From positions 186,001 to 250,000 of the forward strand of contig JAXMBI010000005.1 of the NCBI GenBank assembly GCA_046349955.1: a stretch of 64,000 bases of DNA. Direction: 5' to 3'. Shown one piece after another: positions 1-7,969 of this stretch; within the stretch, counting starts at the first letter, position 1, and the number at the start of each line of letters is the position of its first letter. A model generated the notes under the pieces. The model was not told the origin of the DNA, did not search any database, and saw only the letters and a program-made list of their open reading frames with translations. Made by a program: the position numbers and the translations under genes. Source of the stretch: JBGAPH01 sp046349955 (GTDB lineage: Bacteria; Planctomycetota; Planctomycetia; Pirellulales; JBGAPH01).

Positions 1-2093
1 GTGAAAGTTAAGAAGGCGTTGCGCCCGTCGGCCGCCGAATCGAGATCGCCAGCGAGCCGCTCGCCGGTGGTGGTGAACAGTTCGATCGTGGGATCGAGCG
101 TATTGCGCGGCCACGTCGTTCCGCTGAACGCGCCAGGCGTGCTCGTCGCCAGGGTCACCTGGTCTCCCACCTGCACCCACACCCGATACCAGTCTTCGTC
201 GATCTGCCGAATGGGCGCCGGGGTGGTCAGCGTGGTGGTCAGCGCATACCCGCCGGCGCCCAGGTCATACGACTTGGCGGCGATGAAGAATTCACCGGCG
301 TAGGGAAAGCGATCGTAGAGCAGCAGCGAATCGAGCCCCGAGCCGCCGTCGTCGTCGCTGGCCAGCAGACGGCCGCTTTTGTCGTAGAGCTCGACCAGCG
401 GATCGCCGAGCCCGCGGCTTTCGAGGGCAATCTTGACGCTGTCTCCCGGCGATGCCAAAAAGCGGAACAGGTCGATGTCGAAACTGCCCGGGCGGGTTTC
501 GAGGGCTCCCGTGATCGCAGCTTGGTAGTCGGCGCCGGTCGTCGGCACAAAGCTGCCCGCAAGATCGTTGGCGAGCGGCAAATCATCGAGGATCGGACCG
601 AACTGCCCATCGTCGTTGGGCTCGGCTTCCGTCGCGAGCGGCGCGGCGCCATGGCCGACGCCTCCTAACGCCCGGGCCGCCGGGGAGAGCCACTGCGCGC
701 TCTTGGAGTGACCGCCGATTTCGGCGTTGAAGTCGGCCCCTTGCGTCACCACCAAGCCATAGTCGCCGGGAACGCCTGCGACGCGCACGTAATAGGCGCC
801 ATCGGTCGTGGGCACGAATTGATGGATCGTGCGCTGGGGAGCGCTTTGGCTGGGCAGGCCGACCGCGAGCTTTTGCCCCGTCGCGTCGAGCAACTCGAGA
901 TCCTGCCCGGTTGGCCCGTTCTGCGCGGCCAGGGCAATTGAAAACAACGCGCCGGCCGTCAGATCGACGCGGTAGACGTCGGCCGCGGGGGGACGGATCT
1001 GCCGCACCACGACGTCGTCCACAAACCAGCCTTCGTAAGCCACGACGAAGTCGGACACGAAGTGGAACCGCACCGACACTCGCTGGCCTACATAGGCCGT
1101 TAGGTCGAGGGACAACGACCGGAACTCTCCGGCGGTGTTCAATAAATTGCCCAAAAGGCTGTTGTCGGCGATCGTGTCGACCCCTTGCGACGTCACGACC
1201 TCCACGCTCGCCACGTCCAGAAACTCCTCGACATCGAGCAGGTAGTTGAACGACAGTTCGATCTGCCCCTGGACGCCGCGGAGGTCGATCGACGGGGAAG
1301 CGGCGACCCCCTCGGCGTCGTCCGCATAACCCGAACCGTCGCGGGCCCCGAAATACAGACTACGATTGGGCGAATGGCCGGGCGTGTCCGACCGCAGGGT
1401 CGACACGTGCCATTGTCCGCCGCCAATCCCGTAGCTGTTGTTGAGCTGAAAGCCTCCGAGGCCATTGCTAAAGTCAACGTTGAGCAGTTCGTCGATCTGC
1501 GCCGGCCGCTGGCCGCTCACCGCCGCCAGCGACACTCCGTCGTTTACGGCGTGGAAAGCTGGCAGCGGCTCGGCTTCCGCAAGCACATCGTTGGACGCGC
1601 CTGCCAACGTTTCCAGCTCGAATTCGGCGCCCAGCAGGAGGTTCACCGCATAGCGGCCGGCGCCGGCCACGCTTAGCACCTCGACCGAGTAGAGCCCGGA
1701 CGCCGGGGCGACTTGTCCGCGCAACCACTCCCCCTGCCCTACTCCTTTTACGTTCGTCTCGGCGACGACGGCGTCGTCGGGCCCGCGGAGCACGAGCTTC
1801 AGGTCGAGTGTCGGATCGAGCGAACTCGCGGAGACTTCGAGAGCCTGTCCAGCGGCCAGCACGATTAGGAAGCGATCGGAGTCACCAACTTTCGCGAGCG
1901 TTTCCTCGGCAGAACTAGTCCAAAGTTGCGCGCCCAGCGGGGCGAGTGCTTCGGGCTCGGGAAACGGCAACACGGCCATGAGCCGCCGCGCTTCGAGCGG
2001 TTCCGCTCGCAAACGCCGACTGCGGTCCGCGGACAAGCGTACCGCGGCCCGAGAGGTTGATTGACTGTGGGGTCGAGTGCGCGCCGAGTTCAT
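1..2093 (-). CDS. Secreted PPC-domain protein with LEPR-XLL leader (3' part beyond window)
   Basis: An open frame of at least 697 codons reads without a stop from ATG at 2093 to the window edge. Residues 31-39 read EPLEARRLM, a version of the planctomycete LEPR-XLL leader, so the protein is probably exported. Residues about 50-150, 362-450 and 535-605 look like bacterial pre-peptidase C-terminal (PPC) beta-sandwiches, each pairing a 'DxYRVDL/IDLFRFLASPGD' strand with a 'YYVRVAGVPGDY' or 'YDLGAGGYAL' strand; a further unit starts near residue 630. Residues about 203-361 resemble a MAM/concanavalin-like domain, ending GWFVDDVVV. No peptidase motif is seen in the visible part, so a catalytic domain, if any, lies beyond the edge. 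The stretch upstream has no obvious promoter. Domain calls are by eye. Confidence 0.8.
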   Translation of the reverse strand, partial: MNSARTRPHSQSTSRAAVRLSADRSRRLRAEPLEARRLMAVLPFPEPEALAPLGAQLWTSSAEETLAKVGDSDRFLIVLAAGQALEVSASSLDPTLDLKLVLRGPDDAVVAETNVKGVGQGEWLRGQVAPASGLYSVEVLSVAGAGRYAVNLLLGAEFELETLAGASNDVLAEAEPLPAFHAVNDGVSLAAVSGQRPAQIDELLNVDFSNGLGGFQLNNSYGIGGGQWHVSTLRSDTPGHSPNRSLYFGARDGSGYADDAEGVAASPSIDLRGVQGQIELSFNYLLDVEEFLDVASVEVVTSQGVDTIADNSLLGNLLNTAGEFRSLSLDLTAYVGQRVSVRFHFVSDFVVAYEGWFVDDVVVRQIRPPAADVYRVDLTAGALFSIALAAQNGPTGQDLELLDATGQKLAVGLPSQSAPQRTIHQFVPTTDGAYYVRVAGVPGDYGLVVTQGADFNAEIGGHSKSAQWLSPAARALGGVGHGAAPLATEAEPNDDGQFGPILDDLPLANDLAGSFVPTTGADYQAAITGALETRPGSFDIDLFRFLASPGDSVKIALESRGLGDPLVELYDKSGRLLASDDDGGSGLDSLLLYDRFPYAGEFFIAAKSYDLGAGGYALTTTLTTPAPIRQIDEDWYRVWVQVGDQVTLATSTPGAFSGTTWPRNTLDPTIELFTTTGERLAGDLDSAADGRNAFLTF

Positions 2094-2428
2094 GCGGCGG
2101 TGCCTTCCTGGGTCGCCTGAGTTCGATCCGTCGGTCCGTTAACTCCGTGATAGCGCTGCCACTGCCGGCCGAGGACCGCGAGCAGAGAGTTCAAGCGCCA
2201 CAATGCTGCGAGGCTCGACCGCGCGGCCCTTCCGCCCTTACGCCGCGAACCGAACCATGCGCTTTGAAGGCGGGGTTCTGTTCCGCCGCAACGCACGGAA
2301 TCTTGGAAAGAGAGAGCGCGCCAGCCCTGTCACACCAGGGGTAGGCTAACCTCTTTCCTTGCCTGCGGCAATGTTTTTGCATTTACCCCAGATAACCAAG
2401 CCTTCTCATCCCACCCGGTAGTGGGGAA
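2094..2428. other. Intergenic, nothing recognised
   Basis: This 335-bp gap lies between two minus-strand genes. Short open frames on both strands do not look like proteins. A small stem (CCCAC/GTGGG) lies just after the DUF2071 stop but has no following T-run, so I do not call a terminator. No repeat or RNA gene was recognised. Confidence 0.4.
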
Positions 2429-3181
2429 TCAGGACGGCGCTGGCTGAAGCGACGTCGCGCGTACCGTCAAAGGGGCCGCCACGTGGCAGATAGCGGGCTC
2501 TCCGAAGGGCGGGAGCCCCAGGATCCTCCCCATGTCGTTCTTGGCGATTAAGTGTTCGGCCGGCGCGAGCGTCCAGGGGGCGTGGCGAACGTCGCAACGC
2601 CGCAAGCGGCCCCGACGGTCAACCGTAAAGAAGCAGTACCGCTCCGTCAGCCAATGCTCGAGCGTCCCCGGCAGAGCGCGAAACGACGAACCGGAAGCTC
2701 GGCAAGCCGCTGCGAAGTGGGCCGGCGGGGCGCCGCGATGCACGCGGCACGAGGAATAGCGAGTCCACCCTTCGTCGGCATCGAGCGCCATCCGTGACCG
2801 GTAGTAAGGCAGGGCAAACGTCGCCCGGGCGCCGTAGACCAGCACCGGATGCTGCGCATCGAGGCTGAAGAACCACACCCCGGCCTGGCCGCCGCAACGG
2901 ACATAGGTCCGCAGGTTCAATTCCAGCGAGCAAGAGCAACCGGGCAACGCGGGGCAGCCGCGGGCACGAATACCGCGCATCGCAAAAGGGACAATCCCCA
3001 AGTACGCCTGTCCTTCCCAAACGTCCAGTTCCACGCCCTGCGGCAGCCACGGCCGCAGGGCTGCGGGCGTCATGGGCCAGTGTAAAAAGGCCAGATCGAG
3101 CCATTGCATCTCGATCCGCCAGCCTGCCAGTTGGAAGTCTGCGGAGTTTGGCGAGAGGTCAATCGGTAAGCCGCCAGGCAT
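2429..3181 (-). CDS. DUF2071 / YqjF-like protein
   Basis: The 250-residue product matches the DUF2071 family, of which Bacillus YqjF is a member, with the family's characteristic blocks in order: LAFLHWPM, a PQGVELDVWEGQAYLGIVPF stretch, MRGIRARG, ELNLRTYVR and GVWFFSLDA, then LPYYRSRM. The family has an acetoacetate-decarboxylase-like fold; its physiological role is not established, so no reaction is assigned. Start choice is open: ATG at 3181 gives a 24-residue N-terminal extension, while ATG at 3109 (MQWLDLAFLHW) gives a start closer to where relatives begin. Neither has a strong ribosome binding site. The gene is divergent from the BBP7 gene, with a 292-bp gap between them. Confidence 0.85.
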   Translation of the reverse strand: MPGGLPIDLSPNSADFQLAGWRIEMQWLDLAFLHWPMTPAALRPWLPQGVELDVWEGQAYLGIVPFAMRGIRARGCPALPGCSCSLELNLRTYVRCGGQAGVWFFSLDAQHPVLVYGARATFALPYYRSRMALDADEGWTRYSSCRVHRGAPPAHFAAACRASGSSFRALPGTLEHWLTERYCFFTVDRRGRLRRCDVRHAPWTLAPAEHLIAKNDMGRILGLPPFGEPAICHVAAPLTVRATSLQPAPS

Positions 3182-3473
3182 GGAAGTACTCCGACGCGGA
3201 CAAGATTACGAGTTCTAACCGCCGCAAACACGATTCCTTAACAGTTGGCTCGCAGGCGGTTAGGAGTTTTCGGGCAGGCACCCGAGCGTCCGCGGGTCCT
3301 GCCCGATCGATCGGCACAATCGCTGCCGGCGGCATTTCCGGAATCTCCTGCCTTTCTTGTTCAACTTCCGCGTTTGGCAGGACCGATACTAACGGCACCA
3401 ACCGTCATGCCGGTTCCGGCGTGGGGGATGTGTGCGGACCAACCTTAGCGGAAAGCCAGGGTAGACAGTAACC

Positions 3474-4865
3474 ATGCGGATCATGCACCTGAAGTCACTG
3501 GCATCGTTGGCCGTGCTGTTGGGCCTGGCATGCGAGGCCGCTGCGCAGCCTTACCGCCCGTTCGAGACCGGCGTGGAAGAGGAAAGCGGAGCGCCCTTCG
3601 AGGGCTTCGAGTACGACGACTACAACGGCGGCCCGCCGCCCCGCCAGGGCTGGTTCTTCAACTACGAGCGCGTGGTGATGTGGATCAACGCGCCCAAGAA
3701 GACCACCATTGGCAAGGAAGGCCTCACCGCGCTGGTCGCCGACGGCGACGGCTTCCGGGTGCAGCAGAATGGGCTCGACACCGGCTTCTTGGATTCCAAG
3801 CAAGCCTGGGGCAACCGCTACGAGTTCGGCTACGTCGAAGGCGACGACGGCTGGCTGTGCAGCATCCTCGATGGTCAGCCGCAGGATCAACTCACCGACC
3901 GCACCAGCTTTCAGAGCGAGATGAAGCTGCGGGAGGACGTCGACGTGGTGTTCGAGGATCCGGCCTTCGGTCCCTACGGCTGGCACAGCCTCGACGGCTT
4001 CGTCAACCGCGGCCGGCTTGACGGAGTGGACGACGACCTGAACAACAACGGCATCTTCGGCCGGTTCTTCGACGGCAACGGCGACGGCGTGATCGACCCG
4101 ACGAACATCGCCGATCAGCTCGAGCCGTTCCCCAAGGACAACTACGCGACGCCTCCCTACTACGACATCGAAGACCTCTTCCGGTTGCCGGTCTTGTTCG
4201 CCACGATGCGGATTCGCAACAAATCGTACATGGACTCGGTCGAACTGCTGCGAACGCACGCCCTGGCGCCGCTGCACAACGGCGGTCGAGCGGAGATCAT
4301 GTACGGCGTCAAGTTCATCAAGTTCCGCGATCGCTTCAACGTGTTCGCCACCGGCGGCATCTTGGCCGATAGCTACTGGAATCAATTGGCCGACAACAAC
4401 ATCGTCGGCCCCGAAATCGGCCTCCGCTACCATCAGAGCAAGGGGCGCTGGACGTTTTCCGGCGAGGCCCGCGGCTTGCTGGGCTTCAACTTCCAGACAC
4501 TCGAACAACAGGGCCGACTCGGCAGCCTGGTCGGCTTGGGATCGCTGGCCTTCTCGCCCGGGTTCGAGGGCTTCAGCACCAACCGTCCGGCCAACACCCC
4601 GGCCTTCCTCGACCCAATCGGCTTCAGCCACGCCTTTCACACCTCGGTGCTGGCCCCGGGAGCGGAACTGCGGTTCAACGTCAGCTACAACGTAACCGCC
4701 GACGTCGCCTTGAAAGCTGGCTACACGGGCATGTACAACTACGGCATCGCCCGCGCCAGCAACACGATCCTCTATCGGATGCCCGATATGGGGATTACGA
4801 CGGACAATGTGCGGCAGTCGCTGTGGGTGAACATGTTCACCTTCGGCTTCGAGTGGAATCGGTAG
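3474..4865 (+). CDS. BBP7 family outer membrane beta-barrel protein
   Basis: This 463-residue protein has a Sec-type signal peptide (MRIMHLKSLASLAVLLGLAC..., cleavage near AAAQ) and the features of the planctomycete BBP7 family: an early GWFFNYERVVMW segment, a GYVEGDDGW strand, long amphipathic strands with GARGLLGFNFQ-like turns, and a C-terminal aromatic strand ending FTFGFEWNR. It is expected to sit in the outer membrane as a barrel; a substrate is unknown. Around residue 187-210 an Asp/Asn-rich insertion (DLNNNGIFG, then DGNGDGVIDPTN) resembles a calcium-binding EF-hand loop. A second in-frame ATG lies at 3483. The next gene follows within 100 bp on the same strand and may be co-transcribed. 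Confidence 0.85.
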   Translation: MRIMHLKSLASLAVLLGLACEAAAQPYRPFETGVEEESGAPFEGFEYDDYNGGPPPRQGWFFNYERVVMWINAPKKTTIGKEGLTALVADGDGFRVQQNGLDTGFLDSKQAWGNRYEFGYVEGDDGWLCSILDGQPQDQLTDRTSFQSEMKLREDVDVVFEDPAFGPYGWHSLDGFVNRGRLDGVDDDLNNNGIFGRFFDGNGDGVIDPTNIADQLEPFPKDNYATPPYYDIEDLFRLPVLFATMRIRNKSYMDSVELLRTHALAPLHNGGRAEIMYGVKFIKFRDRFNVFATGGILADSYWNQLADNNIVGPEIGLRYHQSKGRWTFSGEARGLLGFNFQTLEQQGRLGSLVGLGSLAFSPGFEGFSTNRPANTPAFLDPIGFSHAFHTSVLAPGAELRFNVSYNVTADVALKAGYTGMYNYGIARASNTILYRMPDMGITTDNVRQSLWVNMFTFGFEWNR

Positions 4866-4960
4866 CCCGCTCGAGAGCGCACCTGGCTTTGGGCGGCTGC
4901 CTAGCAACCTCCCAGAGCTGTGCGTTCATGAGCCACGGACGTCGACTGAGTGGGGCCCCG

Positions 4961-7129
4961 ATGAAGTGGGCCCTGGCATTCTCCCTTGCAACGCTCGCGC
5001 TCCCGCAACTTGCGGCGGGCGCCGAGTTGCCCGGCAAATCGCTCGATTGGGCGCCAGCCGACGCCGCGGTGTACGTGGGCTCGTTCCGCGGCCGCGAAGA
5101 GTGGCGGCGGCTTGCCGACAGTCGCGCCTGGAAGAAGTTGGCCGAGCTCCCACTGGCCCAGCACTTTCGGCAGCAGGTGCATACCGCCCTGACTGACCCC
5201 AATTCGCAGCTCTACATGGCCGGCCAACTGTTGCAGTTGCCCGAGAACCAGGAGTTGCTGTCGCTGTTGGCCGATCTGTTTGGCCAGGAGCATTTCTTCT
5301 ACGGCAGCGCCGAGTTGGGCGCCCTGGCCGAGTTGGCCGCCGAAATCAACGGCGCCTCGCGCTTTGCCCCCGTGATGCAGGCGCTGCAGCGGGCGTCCGC
5401 CGACGAGGACGATGACGATTCCGCAGAGTTCAGCGACGCACAGGCCCGCATCGTGGCCATCTTGGAAGTGCTCAACGACGGCCGCGACGACCTCGACGTG
5501 CCGACGCTGATGTTCGGATTCCGGCTGTCGAACAGCGAGCGCGCGAAGACGCAGCTCAAGCGGCTCGAAGTCCTCGCCAACCTGGCTCTCGCGCAGAACG
5601 AGGACTGGAAAGGCCGGTTTCGTCGCCAGACGTTCGACGGCGCCGACTACCTGACGCTCTCGCTCGAGGGGGACCAAATTCCCTGGGACCAGATCCCCTT
5701 CTCCGAGTTCGAAACCGAGCCGGGCGAATACGCTGAGCTCGTCGAGGCGCTCCAAGAGCTCGAACTGAAGATCTCGCTCGGCGTGCGGGATGATTTCTTG
5801 CTGCTCTGCCTGTCGCCCTCGTTCGAGCCGCTGGAGAAGCTGGGCGACGGCCCGGCGCTGCGCACGCGGCCCGAAGTCGAACGGCTCGAGCCCTACGGCG
5901 ATCGCCCGGTGACGGGCATCAGCTACATGAGCCAAGATTTCATGCAGCACGTCGGCGCCAACGCGCAAGACATGACCGAGTTGGCGGCCGCCGGACGCGA
6001 GGCGCTCGAAGAACTCGACGTCGACGACGATGCCCGAGCGGAACTGGGCCGCGACCTCGACTCGGTCGCCGCCGACTTGAAGACGCTGATCCCGCCGGCG
6101 GGCGCCGTTTCGGCCATCCAGTTTTCCAACGCGACCGGCTACGAGAGCTTCACGTTCAACTTCGGCCAACAGCCCTGGCTGGTCACCGATCAGCCGCTCG
6201 GCCTGCTCTCGCACGTAGGCGGCAGCCCCCTTTTGGCCTGGACCGTGCGCGGCCGCTCTGATCCCGCGCAGGTGGAGATGCTGGCCCGTTGGTACGGACT
6301 GGCCCGCAAGTACTGGGAGAAGTTCGGCGTTCCTCGCCTCGATGCAGAGCAACGAGCCAACTACGACCAGGTGGCTGGGCTGTTGTTCCCCGCGATCGAC
6401 GCGCTAGGCGAAACGACGCGCAACAAGTTTCTGCCCTCCTTCGACGGGCAGTTCGCGTTGGTCATCGACGACGAGCTGCGGATCGCCGGCGACAAGCTCG
6501 GCCTGCCGTTCGACGACGAGATGCCGCTGCCGGAGCCAGCGGTGATCTACGGCGTCAAGGACGCCGGCCTGTTGCGATCGGCCTTGGCTGCGTACCGCAC
6601 GACGATCAACAAGCTGTTGGCCGACCTGCACGCACTCAAGCCGGAAGAAGTGCCTGAGGTCGAGATTCCCTCGCCGCAAATGCGGGAAAGCGCGGCCGGT
6701 GCGCTCTACTATTACCCCTTGCCGGAGCAGAGCCCCGTCACGCCGCACGCAGGGTTGTCCGAGAGCGTGGCCGTGGTGGCGATCACGGACAGCGCAGCAC
6801 AGCGGATGCTCGCCGATTCGCAGTTCAAGGCGGGAGATGCATCGCTCGTCACGCGCGCCAAAGATGAAGCCGGCCAGTTCGTGTCGTTCGATTGGGCCGG
6901 CGCCGTGCGGCTCATCAAGCCCTGGGTCCATGCGGGCTTGAGAACTGCAGGCACGAGCGGGCTCATCGGCGGCGGCGATCTCGAAAGCGAGCAATACCGC
7001 GCAATCGTCTCGCAGGTCGATGCGGTGATCGAAGTGCTGCAAACGCTGCACACGATTTCCGCCGTGACCTATCGCGATCAGGACGTGCTCGTGACGCACA
7101 CCGCGGTTATTGGCAGCGACGTGGAATAG
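4961..7129 (+). CDS. Exported protein of unknown function (722 aa)
   Basis: I do not recognise a characterised family; the architecture faintly recalls DUF3352-type exported proteins, at low confidence. The open frame reaches back into the BBP7 gene (4823), but ATG at 4961 begins a clean signal peptide (MKWALAFSLATLALPQLAAG, then AELPG); ATG at 4928 would add 11 residues. The mature protein is acidic, with long helical stretches, an EDDDDSAEFSD run near residue 145, and repeated hydrophobic strand motifs such as PTLMFGFRLSN, DDFLLLCLSPS and PLLAWTVRGRSDP that suggest two or three copies of an alpha/beta unit. No catalytic motif or membrane segment is seen beyond the signal. It probably works in the periplasm. 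Confidence 0.8.
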   Translation: MKWALAFSLATLALPQLAAGAELPGKSLDWAPADAAVYVGSFRGREEWRRLADSRAWKKLAELPLAQHFRQQVHTALTDPNSQLYMAGQLLQLPENQELLSLLADLFGQEHFFYGSAELGALAELAAEINGASRFAPVMQALQRASADEDDDDSAEFSDAQARIVAILEVLNDGRDDLDVPTLMFGFRLSNSERAKTQLKRLEVLANLALAQNEDWKGRFRRQTFDGADYLTLSLEGDQIPWDQIPFSEFETEPGEYAELVEALQELELKISLGVRDDFLLLCLSPSFEPLEKLGDGPALRTRPEVERLEPYGDRPVTGISYMSQDFMQHVGANAQDMTELAAAGREALEELDVDDDARAELGRDLDSVAADLKTLIPPAGAVSAIQFSNATGYESFTFNFGQQPWLVTDQPLGLLSHVGGSPLLAWTVRGRSDPAQVEMLARWYGLARKYWEKFGVPRLDAEQRANYDQVAGLLFPAIDALGETTRNKFLPSFDGQFALVIDDELRIAGDKLGLPFDDEMPLPEPAVIYGVKDAGLLRSALAAYRTTINKLLADLHALKPEEVPEVEIPSPQMRESAAGALYYYPLPEQSPVTPHAGLSESVAVVAITDSAAQRMLADSQFKAGDASLVTRAKDEAGQFVSFDWAGAVRLIKPWVHAGLRTAGTSGLIGGGDLESEQYRAIVSQVDAVIEVLQTLHTISAVTYRDQDVLVTHTAVIGSDVE

Positions 7130-7217
7130 AACGTCGCGGGAGACTCCGACTCGTAGCCCGCCGCGAGCTACGCTCCCCGGTAGGGCAAGGAATCGTTCGC
7201 ATCGACATCGCGAGCGC

Positions 7218-7259
7218 AAAAAAAAGATCCTGGTCGGGGCACGCATTCCGACCAGGATC
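7218..7259 (-). terminator. Rho-independent terminator, minus strand
   Basis: A perfect 12-bp inverted repeat (GATCCTGGTCGG at 7226-7237, CCGACCAGGATC at 7248-7259) with a 10-nt loop is followed on the minus strand by eight T (A8 at 7218-7225). This is a textbook intrinsic terminator for minus-strand transcription, most simply of the lipoprotein gene 380 bp upstream, or of an unannotated RNA in between. On the plus strand the same hairpin lacks a T-run, so it would end the 4961-7129 gene only weakly. Confidence 0.8.
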
Positions 7260-7327
7260 CGGTTCTTACGGCGGCCAAAGCGAAAAGGCCGCCGAAGCGA
7301 AACGACGCTCGTTGTCTCCGCGATTTA

Positions 7328-7391
7328 CTCTCGGTCGGGTCAGGGAACACATCCGTCGTGAGATGTGCTCATGACCCCACTGGACCGAGAG
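7328..7391. repeat. Branched inverted repeat / structured element
   Basis: An outer 9-bp stem (CTCTCGGTC at 7328-7336 with GACCGAGAG at 7383-7391) encloses a 6-bp stem (GGGTCA 7337-7342 with TGACCC 7372-7377) and a third 6-bp stem (CACATC 7348-7353 with GATGTG 7362-7367) around an 8-nt loop. Asymmetric bulges separate the stems. It could be a REP-like element or part of a structured transcript. Confidence 0.55.
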
Positions 7392-7639
7392 CAACTGTTC
7401 CGTGACCCCTGCTTTTGCAACCAGTGTGCCGAACTGGCCGGGCCACGAGCCACCAAGGTGGGGCGCATCGCTCAAGCCGTTCTTGCGCCGACGCTTACAG
7501 TGATTCCCGAAACTTTCCGTCCACAAAGGGCGGGAAAACGGCTTTGCGAGCTTGCCGCTTCGCCAGGCAGGGATCGCCGCGCAGCCGCGCAATGAGCTGC
7601 GGCCGTCTCACCATCAACTCACGGTTGCCTAGCGGAACG

Positions 7640-7837
7640 CTAGTAGACCCGCGAAGCCGGCGGTCGCGCCGCCGTTCCGCCGCTATCGTACGCCGAGGTG
7701 GCCCGGCATTCTGGGCAGCCGCAGCCCGCCGGGCAGCGGGCCGCCTTGGGCTCGGGCATCCAGAAGTCGGCCATTCCGCAGCCGGTTGATGCGCATGCCA
7801 GCAGGATCAGCAGCAAAACTGTTCCGCGACGGAACAT
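7640..7837 (-). CDS. Small Cys-rich lipoprotein (65 aa)
   Basis: From ATG at 7837 the product begins MFRRGTVLLLILLACASTGC, a short positive n-region, a hydrophobic core and a lipobox-like ASTGC, so it is probably a lipoprotein acylated at Cys20. The mature part is only about 45 residues and carries a tight Cys cluster (C35, C39, C41, C44; CPAGCGCPEC) that could bind a metal. An in-frame start 33 bp upstream would spoil the signal sequence. It stands alone, convergent with the preceding plus-strand gene and with its own terminator candidate at 7218-7259. No family is recognised. Its small size leaves some doubt that it is real. Confidence 0.6.
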   Translation of the reverse strand: MFRRGTVLLLILLACASTGCGMADFWMPEPKAARCPAGCGCPECRATSAYDSGGTAARPPASRVY

Positions 7838-7969
7838 GGCAGCGGCGCCGCTCGCGGAGCGGTTCACCAAGGAGAGGGCATGGAGCGGCGGAAGGGCGCC
7901 GTCCCCTAGGGATATCGGCAGCCGGCCGGGCCAAGCCGTACCTGGTTTGCCGCAAATCCCGCAAAAACC

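Larger units (their letters stand above)
7130..7639. other. Non-coding gap with hairpins
   Basis: This 510-bp stretch has no convincing gene. It holds a short hairpin at 7152-7172 (CGTAGC/GCTACG), the strong terminator at 7218-7259, an 8-bp stem at 7269-7294 (CGGCGGCC/GGCCGCCG) and the branched inverted repeat at 7328-7391. A minus-strand open frame at 7266-7592 has no protein-like composition and overlaps these structures. Confidence 0.6.

Noticed and set aside
3495..4907. Minus-strand frame of 470 codons over the BBP7 gene
   Set aside because: The plus frame has a signal peptide and family motifs; the minus product is Val/Ala/Gly-rich noise.
4823..4960. Longer start for the exported protein overlapping the BBP7 gene
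   Set aside because: It would place non-conserved residues before a good signal peptide; ATG at 4961 fits better.
7266..7592. Minus-strand frame of 108 codons
   Set aside because: It overlaps hairpins and the terminator region and has no protein-like features.
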